This document shows, in pieces, positions 57,907-64,000 of a stretch of 64,000 bases of DNA (the stretch's first letter is position 1; the number at the start of each line of letters is the position of its first letter). Origin of the DNA: CAIKZZ01 sp035524495. GTDB lineage: Bacteria; Pseudomonadota; Gammaproteobacteria; Steroidobacterales; Steroidobacteraceae. Under the pieces are notes generated by a model, which saw nothing but the letters and a program-made list of their open reading frames with translations, did no database searches and had not been told where the DNA came from. The stretch lies in assembly GCA_035524495.1 (NCBI GenBank), contig DATKOR010000045.1, forward strand, positions 1-64,000, written 5' to 3'. The position numbers and the translations under genes were made by a program.

Positions 57907-58896
57907 TCAGTACGAGCGACTGATCGCAAACCCCGCGAGCTGCCTGAGCGCTTCGCAATGAACCGACTTGGGAAGTGGTTCGAGCGCCGCAAGAGCCTGA
58001 TCGGCCTCGCCTTGAGCGAGTCGCGCAGTGTACTCAAGGCCCCCCGACGATTCAATCGCCTTGATGACCGCCGGAAGCTCCTCGAGGCCGCCGGTCTCGA
58101 TCGCCCGGCGCAGGAGCGCCTGCTGGTCTGCGGTGCCGTGGCGCAGGGTGTGGATCACGGGCAGCGTCGGCTTGCCCTCGGCGAGGTCGTCGCCGATGTT
58201 CTTGCCGCGCTCGGCGGTGCTGCCGCGGTAGTCGAGCGCATCGTCGACCAGCTGAAACGCGTTACCGAGGTGACGCCCGTAAGCAGCGAGCGCGCGTTCG
58301 ACCGCGGGCTCGGCACCGGCGAGCACCGCGGCGATCGCGGCCCCGGACTCGAAGAGCCGCGCCGTCTTGCGGTAGATCACATCGAGGTAGCGGCGCTCGG
58401 TCGTGTCGGGGTCGTGCGCATTCATCAACTGCAGCACTTCGCCCTCGGCGATGATGTTGGTGGCATCGGCCATGATTTCCATGACGCGCGGGCTCTTCAG
58501 CCGCACCATCATCTGGAAGGCCCGGGAATACAGGAAGTCGCCGACCAGCACGCTCGCGGCGTTGCCCCAGACTTCGTTCGCGGTGTCGCGGCCGCGGCGC
58601 TGGTGGGAGCCGTCGACGACGTCGTCGTGCAGCAGCGTCGCCGTGTGGATGAACTCGATGACGACCGCGGCGAGCACCTGCGGTCCGAGCGGCGGGGCCC
58701 CGGCCGCGCGCGCGGCGATCAGGACCAGCAGCGGCCGCAGGCGCTTGCCGCCGGCGCCAATGATGTACTCGGAGACCTGGTTGACGAGCGCGACGTCGCT
58801 GGCGAGCTCCTTGCGGATCGTCGCGTCCACGGCCGCGAGGTCCGCGGTCACCGTGCCGCGGATGCCCTCGAGCAGCGTTGGTTGTTCGGCGGCCAT
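57907..58896 (-). CDS. ispB: Octaprenyl/polyprenyl diphosphate synthase
   Basis: The product has 329 residues. It extends farnesyl diphosphate with isopentenyl diphosphate to make the ubiquinone side chain. The first Asp-rich motif is LLHDDVVDGSHQRRG and the second is FQLVDDALDY. GAGGKRLRPLLVL is also typical. It is divergent from rplU, the usual gammaproteobacterial arrangement. The ATG at 58896 begins MAAEQPTLLEG, close to the start of the fold. The chain length made cannot be read from sequence. Confidence 0.95.
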   Translation of the reverse strand: MAAEQPTLLEGIRGTVTADLAAVDATIRKELASDVALVNQVSEYIIGAGGKRLRPLLVLIAARAAGAPPLGPQVLAAVVIEFIHTATLLHDDVVDGSHQRRGRDTANEVWGNAASVLVGDFLYSRAFQMMVRLKSPRVMEIMADATNIIAEGEVLQLMNAHDPDTTERRYLDVIYRKTARLFESGAAIAAVLAGAEPAVERALAAYGRHLGNAFQLVDDALDYRGSTAERGKNIGDDLAEGKPTLPVIHTLRHGTADQQALLRRAIETGGLEELPAVIKAIESSGGLEYTARLAQGEADQALAALEPLPKSVHCEALRQLAGFAISRSY

Positions 58897-59068
58897 AGCG
58901 CTCGGGATCCTACCGGCATTCCCGAACCGGGCCAAACGGCCCGGACGCCCCGGGTGTCGTCCGGGTTTGACGCAACCCCGCGCCCTCATTAGAATTCGCG
59001 GTTCCGTCGACCCGCCCGGGCGCAGGGTGCCCGGGATCCGGCGGGTCCCGTTTCGAGGTGAGTGCCAC

Positions 59069-59380
59069 ATGTTCGCGGTCATCCAAACCGGCGGTAAGCA
59101 GTACCGCGTCAGCGAGGGCAGCGTCCTTCGCGTGGAGAAGCTCCCGGCCGACGCCGGCGCCACGGTCGAGTTCAGCGACGTGCTGCTGGTCGGGCAGGGC
59201 GACAGCGTCAAGCTCGGCAAGCCGTACCTCGCAGGCGCCAAGGTCACGGCGACGGTCCAGTCGCACGGCCGCGCGGCGAAGGTTGCGATCGTGAAATTCC
59301 GGCGCCGCAAGCATTACCTGCGCCAGGGCACGCACCGCCAGCCGTACACCGAGGTCAAGGTCACCGGGATCAGCGGCTAG
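59069..59380 (+). CDS. rplU: 50S ribosomal protein L21
   Basis: The product has 103 residues, as usual for L21. MFAVIQTGGKQYRVSEG and the basic RRRKHYLRQGTHRQPYTEV end are diagnostic. GAGGTGAGTGCCAC precedes the ATG. It is followed 32 bp later by rpmA, as in nearly all bacteria. Confidence 0.98.
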   Translation: MFAVIQTGGKQYRVSEGSVLRVEKLPADAGATVEFSDVLLVGQGDSVKLGKPYLAGAKVTATVQSHGRAAKVAIVKFRRRKHYLRQGTHRQPYTEVKVTGISG

Positions 59381-59412
59381 GGCCGAGTCCCCCGCATCGG
59401 AGTTCATCCCCC

Positions 59413-59670
59413 ATGGCACACAAAAAGGCAGGCGGCAGTACCAAGAACGGCCGCGATTCCCAGTCGAAGCGGCTTGGCGTCAAGCGCTTCGGCGGCGAGC
59501 AGGTCCTGGCCGGCAACATCCTGGTCCGCCAGCGCGGCACGCAGTACAAGGCCGGCCGCAACGTCGGCGTCGGCACCGACCACACGCTGTTCGCGCTCGT
59601 CACCGGCAAGGTGGCGTTTGCGAAGAAGGGCGCCGAACAGCGCACCTTCGTCAGCGTCGTCGCCGACTGA
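59413..59670 (+). CDS. rpmA: 50S ribosomal protein L27
   Basis: The product has 85 residues. The N-terminus MAHKKAGGSTKNGRDSQSKR is the L27 signature and reaches toward the peptidyl-transferase centre. No N-terminal cleavage extension of the Firmicutes kind is present. A strong terminator follows. Confidence 0.98.
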   Translation: MAHKKAGGSTKNGRDSQSKRLGVKRFGGEQVLAGNILVRQRGTQYKAGRNVGVGTDHTLFALVTGKVAFAKKGAEQRTFVSVVAD

Positions 59671-59693
59671 GGCGGCTGCAGCGCCCATCGAGG

Positions 59694-59718
59694 AACCCCG
59701 GCCCGCGCCGGGGTTTTT
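59694..59718 (+). terminator. Rho-independent terminator after rpmA
   Basis: AACCCCGGC (59694-59702) pairs with GCCGGGGTT (59707-59715) around a 4-base loop and runs into TTTTT (59714-59718). It ends the rplU-rpmA unit and separates it from obgE. Confidence 0.92.
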
Positions 59719-59758
59719 CGTTTGGGGGCCGCTTGCCCCACTTGGCTAGACTCCGGCC

Positions 59759-60799
59759 ATGAAATTCGTCGACGAAGCGCTGCTGCGGGTCCAGGCCGGC
59801 CACGGCGGGCGCGGGTGCGTGAGCTTTCGCCGCGAGAAATTCGTGCCCTTCGGGGGGCCGGACGGCGGGGACGGGGGCCTCGGCGGCAGCGTCTACCTGC
59901 GCGCGCAGCCCGGCATCAACACGCTCGCCGACTTTCGGATCCAGCGCACCTACAAGGCCGAGTCGGGCACCGCCGGCAGCGGCAACGACTGCACCGGTGC
60001 CGGCGGCGCGGACCTCACCGTACCCGTGCCGGTCGGCACGACCGTCATCGACGATGAGACCGAGGAGCAGCTCGGCGACCTCACGAGGGCCGGCGACACC
60101 GTGATCGTCGCGCGCGGCGGCAAGGGCGGGTGGGGCAACACGCGCTTCAAGTCGAGCACCAATCGTGCGCCGCGCAAGGCGATGCCGGGGCTTCCGGGCG
60201 AGAAGCGGCGGCTCAGGCTCGAAATGCGGGTCATCGCCGACGTCGGGCTCCTCGGCCTCCCCAACGCCGGCAAGTCGACGCTGATCCGCGCGGTGTCGGC
60301 CGCACGACCCAAGGTCGCGGACTACCCGTTCACGACGCTCTTCCCGAACCTCGGCGTCGTCAGCGTCGGCCTCGGCCGCAGCTTCGTGATGGCGGACATC
60401 CCGGGACTCATCGAGGGCGCGGCCGAGGGCGCCGGTCTCGGCATCCGCTTCCTCAAGCACCTGCAGCGCACGCGCGTGCTGCTGCACATCGTCGACATCC
60501 TGCCGCCGGATCCGGCGGCCGACCCGGTCGCCGATGCGCGCGCGATCGTCGCGGAGCTCAAGAAGTTCAGCGCCGAGCTCGGCAAGCGCGAGCGCTGGCT
60601 GGTGCTGAACAAGATCGACCTGCTGCCGGCCGCGGAGGCGGAGGCGAGGTGCCGCGAGATCGTGCGGCGGCTGCGCTTCAAGGGGCCGACGTTTCGGATC
60701 TCGGCGGCGACCGGGGCCGGGACCCGGGAGCTTTGCGAGGCGCTGATGCGCCGGATCGAGGGCGAGGCCCCGGCCGGCGATGACGCGGGCGCCCCTTAG
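59759..60799 (+). CDS. obgE: GTPase ObgE/CgtA
   Basis: The product has 346 residues. The glycine-rich Obg fold fills about the first 158, including VSFRREKFVPFGGPDGGDGG. The G domain has GLPNAGKSTLI (G1), DIPGLIEGA (G3) and NKIDLL (G4). ObgE acts in late 50S assembly and stress responses. The Asp/Glu-rich tail of E. coli ObgE is short here. The order rplU-rpmA-obgE is conserved. Confidence 0.97.
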   Translation: MKFVDEALLRVQAGHGGRGCVSFRREKFVPFGGPDGGDGGLGGSVYLRAQPGINTLADFRIQRTYKAESGTAGSGNDCTGAGGADLTVPVPVGTTVIDDETEEQLGDLTRAGDTVIVARGGKGGWGNTRFKSSTNRAPRKAMPGLPGEKRRLRLEMRVIADVGLLGLPNAGKSTLIRAVSAARPKVADYPFTTLFPNLGVVSVGLGRSFVMADIPGLIEGAAEGAGLGIRFLKHLQRTRVLLHIVDILPPDPAADPVADARAIVAELKKFSAELGKRERWLVLNKIDLLPAAEAEARCREIVRRLRFKGPTFRISAATGAGTRELCEALMRRIEGEAPAGDDAGAP

Positions 60800-60807
60800 A
60801 AACGCAA

Positions 60808-60829
60808 CGGGCCGGTCAGTGCCGGCCCG
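60808..60829. terminator. Hairpin between convergent obgE and rpsT
   Basis: CGGGCCGG and CCGGCCCG form an 8-bp stem around TCAGTG in the 59-bp gap between the convergent stops. There is no T-tract, so bidirectional termination is likely but not certain. Confidence 0.5.
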
Positions 60830-60858
60830 CGTGCCAGACGCGCCTCAGCGCGATCGGG

Positions 60859-61122
60859 TCACTTCAGCGCCTTAACGAGCGCCGACAGGCGGCTCTTGTG
60901 GCGCGCCGCGGTGCTGCGGTGAATGATGCCCTTGTTGACCATCGAGTCGATGACCGGAACCGCGGCCTTCAGCGCCGCCTGGGCACCGGCCTTCTCGCCG
61001 GTCGCGATCGCGGCGCGCGCCTTCTTGATCGCGGAGCGCATCTTCGAGCGCAGCGTCATGTTGTGGGCGCGGCGCACCACGGCCTGGCGGGAGCGCTTCT
61101 CGGCGGACTTGATGTTGGCCAA
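60859..61122 (-). CDS. rpsT: 30S ribosomal protein S20
   Basis: The product has 87 residues. It is Lys/Arg/Ala-rich with ANIKSAEKRSRQAVVRRAHN at the N-terminus, the S20 signature. The only suitable start is TTG at 61120-61122, preceded by GAGG about 10 bp upstream. E. coli rpsT also starts with UUG, a weak start linked to its autogenous control, so the rare codon appears conserved. A longer in-frame ATG start would add 23 residues unlike S20. Confidence 0.95.
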   Translation of the reverse strand: MANIKSAEKRSRQAVVRRAHNMTLRSKMRSAIKKARAAIATGEKAGAQAALKAAVPVIDSMVNKGIIHRSTAARHKSRLSALVKALK

Positions 61123-61262
61123 AGGACCGGACCTCGGAAAGCAGTCGAATACGGAGCCCGCTATTTTGCTGACCCGCGCATACCGTGTCAATTTCGAGGC
61201 CCGGCCGACGGCCTGCGAGCCCGGTATAGTGCCCGGCCGATGAACCCCGCGACCGCGATCGA

Positions 61263-62819
61263 ATGAAAGGCGGCTTCCTGAGGAGCACGACGATCGTCGG
61301 CGCGATGACGCTCGTCTCGCGGGTGACCGGCGTTGTGCGCGAGACGGTCTACGCCGCGATGCTGGGCGCGAGCCCGGCGATGGACGCGTTCCTGGTCGCG
61401 TTCAAGATCCCGAACTTCCTGAGGCGCATCACCGCCGAAGGCGCGTTCTCGCAGGCCTTCGTGCCGGTCGTCTCGGAATACCGCCAGAAGCGCTCGCCGC
61501 AGGAGGTCGAGCGGCTCGTCGCGGGCGTCACCGGCACGCTCGGGCTCCTGCTGCTCGGCGTGACGGCCCTGGGCATCATCGGGGCACCGGTCGTGATTTA
61601 CCTGTTCGCGCCGGGCTTCGACCAGGCGGGCAGCCGACACGAGCTCGCGGTCGAGATGCTGCGCTGGACGTTTCCGTACATCTTCTTCATCTCGCTGACG
61701 GCGCTCGGCGCCGGCGTCCTGAACAGCTACGGCAAGTTCGGCACCGCGGCGTTCAACCCGGTGATCCTGAACGTCGTGATGATCGTGTTCGCGGCCTTCG
61801 TCGCGCCGCACTTCGCAAAGCCCGGGCTCGCGCTCGCGATCGGCGTGTTCGTCGCCGGCGTCGTGCAGCTGGTCGCGCAGTTCCGCGGGCTCGCCAAGCT
61901 CGGCATGCTCGGCCGGCCGCGCTGGGCGTGGTCGGACGAGGGCGTGCGGCGCGTCGGCCGGCTGATGCTGCCCGGCATCTTCGGCTCCTCGGTCGCGCAG
62001 GTCTCGATCCTGCTCGACACCTGGATCGCGACCTTTCTCGTGACCGGGAGCATCTCTTGGAACTACTACGCCGACCGGCTCGTTGAGTTTCCGATGGGCG
62101 TGTTCTCGATCGCGCTCGCGACCGTGATCCTGCCCCGGCTCTCGGCCCACCACGCTCAGGAGTCGCCGGAGCACTTCAATGCAACGCTCGACTGGGGCCT
62201 GAAGCTCACCTGCCTCGTGTCGCTGCCGGCGGCGGTCGGGCTCTTCATGCTGGCGGGGCCGCTGAACGCAACGCTGTACGGCTACGGGCGCTTCAACACA
62301 CACGACATCTGGATGACCAGCATCGCGCTGATGGCTTACGCGCTCGGCCTGCTGGCCTTCAGCCTCGTCAAGGTGCTCGCGCCCGGTTACTTCGCGCGCC
62401 AGGTGGTCGGGCCCGCGGTGCGGGCCGGCGTGATCTCGCTGATCGTCACGATGGCCTTCAACGTGGGGGTCGCATTCCCGGCGAGTCGGCTCGGCGTGCC
62501 GGCGCCGCACGCGCTGCTCGCGCTCGCGACCGGCATCGGCGCGTACGTCAACACCTGGCTCCTGTACCGCGGGCTCAGGCGCGCCGGGGTCTACACGCCC
62601 TCGCCGGCGTGGCGGCGCCTCGCGGGTCAGATCGTGCTCGCGAATCTCGCGATGGCGCTGTTCCTGTGGTGGGCGGCGGGCAGCTGGGCCGACTGGCCTG
62701 AGTGGCGGGCGATGGCGCGCATCGTGCGGCTCGGTCTGTGCGTCGCGGGCGGCGGTGCGGTGTACGGCGCGACGCTGTGGCTCGCGGGCCTGCGGTACCG
62801 CGATCTGCGGGCCGTATAA
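61263..62819 (+). CDS. murJ: Lipid II flippase MurJ
   Basis: The product has 518 residues with about fourteen membrane helices. It flips the peptidoglycan precursor lipid II. Family marks are TLVSRVTGVVRETVYAAMLG, FKIPNFLRRITAEGAFSQAF, YADRLVEFPMGVFSIALATV and KVLAPGYFARQ. It is divergent from rpsT, the standard gammaproteobacterial order, and followed by ribF. Confidence 0.97.
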   Translation: MKGGFLRSTTIVGAMTLVSRVTGVVRETVYAAMLGASPAMDAFLVAFKIPNFLRRITAEGAFSQAFVPVVSEYRQKRSPQEVERLVAGVTGTLGLLLLGVTALGIIGAPVVIYLFAPGFDQAGSRHELAVEMLRWTFPYIFFISLTALGAGVLNSYGKFGTAAFNPVILNVVMIVFAAFVAPHFAKPGLALAIGVFVAGVVQLVAQFRGLAKLGMLGRPRWAWSDEGVRRVGRLMLPGIFGSSVAQVSILLDTWIATFLVTGSISWNYYADRLVEFPMGVFSIALATVILPRLSAHHAQESPEHFNATLDWGLKLTCLVSLPAAVGLFMLAGPLNATLYGYGRFNTHDIWMTSIALMAYALGLLAFSLVKVLAPGYFARQVVGPAVRAGVISLIVTMAFNVGVAFPASRLGVPAPHALLALATGIGAYVNTWLLYRGLRRAGVYTPSPAWRRLAGQIVLANLAMALFLWWAAGSWADWPEWRAMARIVRLGLCVAGGGAVYGATLWLAGLRYRDLRAV

Positions 62820-62841
62820 TCCCGCGAACGACCTCGCCCTC

Positions 62842-63780
62842 ATGCACCTCTATCGCGGGCTCAACAACTGCAGGGTCGACGGCCGCGGCGCTGCGGTCGC
62901 GATCGGCAACTTCGACGGCGTGCACCTCGGCCATCAGGCGCTGGTGCGCGCCGCGCGCGAGCGGGCGCAGGCGACCGGCGCGGCGCTCGCGGTGCTGACC
63001 TTCGAGCCGCATCCGCGCGAGTACCTCGATCCCGGCGCCGCGCCGCCGCGGCTGATGCGGGTCGGCGAGAAGTGCGCCGCGCTCGCGGCGGCGGGCGTCG
63101 AGCGCCTGATCGTGCTCCGGTTCGATTCGCGCCTGCAGCACCTCTCGCCCGAGTCCTTCATCGACACGGTGCTGCGCGACGGGCTCGGCGCGCGCCACGT
63201 CGTCGTCGGCGAGGGCTTTCGCTTCGGCTGCCGGCGCGCCGGCACGATCGAGTCGCTTCGCGCGGCCGGCGCGGCCGCGGGCTTCGAGGTCGTGGCCGTG
63301 CCGAGTGTCACGCTCGACGGGCAGCGCGTCTCGAGTACGCGGGTCCGGACGGCGCTCGCGGCCGGCGACCTCGACGGCGCCGCCCGGCTGCTCGGCAGGC
63401 CCTATACGCTGACCGGACGCGTGATCGCCGGCGAGCGACTCGGCCGCCAGCTCGGCTACGCAACCGCGAACCTGCGCCTGCACCGGCGCATCGCGCCGCT
63501 CGGCGGGGTGTTCGCGGTCGACGTGCGCGGCATCGACGGCCGGGGCGCGGCGGCCGCCGTGGCCTCGCTCGGCACGCGCCCGACGGTCGGCGGCGGCGAG
63601 ACGCTGCTCGAGGTCCACGTCTTTGATTTCGACGGCGACCTGTACGGCCGGCGGCTGGCGGTCGATTTCGTCGCCAAGCTGCGCGACGAGGAGAAGTTCG
63701 CGTCGCTCGATGCGCTGGTCGCGCAGATGCACGCCGATGCGGCCCGCGCCCGTGAGATCCTAGCGGCTCGTGCCGCCTGA
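62842..63780 (+). CDS. ribF: Bifunctional riboflavin kinase/FMN adenylyltransferase
   Basis: The product has 312 residues. The N-terminal adenylyltransferase part has AVAIGNFDGVHLGHQALVRA and VLTFEPHPREYL, with VGEGFRFGCRRAG. The C-terminal kinase part has GERLGRQLGYATANLRL and a LASLGTRPTVGGGE stretch. It makes FMN and FAD, cofactors needed by ApbE and the flavoenzymes here. The ATG at 62842 lies 22 bp after murJ. It is followed by ileS. Confidence 0.96.
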   Translation: MHLYRGLNNCRVDGRGAAVAIGNFDGVHLGHQALVRAARERAQATGAALAVLTFEPHPREYLDPGAAPPRLMRVGEKCAALAAAGVERLIVLRFDSRLQHLSPESFIDTVLRDGLGARHVVVGEGFRFGCRRAGTIESLRAAGAAAGFEVVAVPSVTLDGQRVSSTRVRTALAAGDLDGAARLLGRPYTLTGRVIAGERLGRQLGYATANLRLHRRIAPLGGVFAVDVRGIDGRGAAAAVASLGTRPTVGGGETLLEVHVFDFDGDLYGRRLAVDFVAKLRDEEKFASLDALVAQMHADAARAREILAARAA

Positions 63781-63791
63781 CGAGAGAGGCT

Positions 63792-64000
63792 GTGGACTAC
63801 AAGCAAACGATCAACCTGCCGCAAACCGACTTCCCGATGAAGGCGGACCTCGCCAACCGCGAGCCGCGCTGGCTCGGGTTCTGGTCGGGCCGCGACATCT
63901 ACGCGAAGCTGCGCGCGGTGGCGCGCGGCCGCCCGGTGTTCATCCTCGCCGACGGCCCGCCGTACGCCAACGGCGCGATCCACATCGGGCACGCCGTCAA
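63792..64000 (+). CDS. ileS: Isoleucyl-tRNA synthetase, N-terminal fragment
   Basis: The first 69 residues are present and the gene runs off the window edge. A GTG at 63792 follows GAGAGAGGCT. Starting DYKQTINLPQTDFPMKADLA, it reaches the class I motif region ADGPPYANGAIHIGHAV, which holds the HIGH ATP-binding signature. The order ribF-ileS is typical. Confidence 0.95.
   Translation, partial: MDYKQTINLPQTDFPMKADLANREPRWLGFWSGRDIYAKLRAVARGRPVFILADGPPYANGAIHIGHAV

Overview
The window is high-GC DNA with dense genes and short gaps. It looks like a chromosomal segment of a gammaproteobacterium, possibly near Xanthomonadales, Nevskiales or Steroidobacterales. The taxon call rests on gene order: ispB, rplU, rpmA, obgE, rpsT, murJ, ribF and ileS at the right end, hexR-zwf facing edd-eda in the middle, and an rpsT that starts with TTG as in E. 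coli. I see no insertion sequence, integrase, CRISPR array or rRNA. There is one tRNA, tRNA-Pro(CGG).

Positions 1-2754 hold a truncated winged-helix/ATPase regulator, a cytoplasmic and an exported DUF4242 protein, and a SYLF-domain protein. Positions 2883-17277 form the left half of an unusual envelope locus. It contains an exported ApbE flavin transferase, then a minus-strand run of an HzsA-like propeller lipoprotein with two CxxCH motifs, two outer-membrane barrel proteins (one with an SH3-like domain), a TlpA thioredoxin, a DUF4266 lipoprotein and a DUF3570 barrel. Facing it is a plus-strand run of a CxxCH protein, a LamG lipoprotein with two CxxCH motifs, a Tat-exported DUF1501-like protein and a methyltransferase. 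Positions 17278-27926 form the right half. A c-di-GMP-I riboswitch leads a tightly coupled run: a second TlpA, a possible 43-residue ORF, a coiled-coil exported protein, two large TPR proteins, a small exported protein, ExbB/MotA, two ExbD/TolR proteins, a TonB-like protein with an AgmX/PglI C-terminus, and a SirB2 protein. The gene set resembles the core of the Myxococcus Agl/Glt envelope machine. Its pairing with flavin and cytochrome-like secreted proteins and a c-di-GMP riboswitch makes this the most interesting region.

Positions 27943-34662 hold an EamA exporter, a nitroreductase and the Entner-Doudoroff set (hexR, zwf, edd, eda), with two HexR-like operators over the divergent promoters. 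Positions 34673-46950 hold an outer-membrane barrel protein, PEP carboxylase, serine dehydratase, LOG, Hsp20, DUF4404, GNAT, deacetylase, a cyclic-nucleotide-binding protein, a hydrolase and a Baeyer-Villiger-type monooxygenase. Positions 46993-57534 hold a HyuA-type protein, a HAMP/GGDEF/EAL protein with a degenerate GGDEF site, an exported cupredoxin-like protein with its porin-like partner, malonyl-CoA synthetase, a truncated chemoreceptor and an unknown exported protein. The rest is housekeeping.

Functions were assigned by reading translated sequence and recalling families. No database search was run, so remote assignments (Glt/Agl, HzsA-like, DUF families) are provisional.
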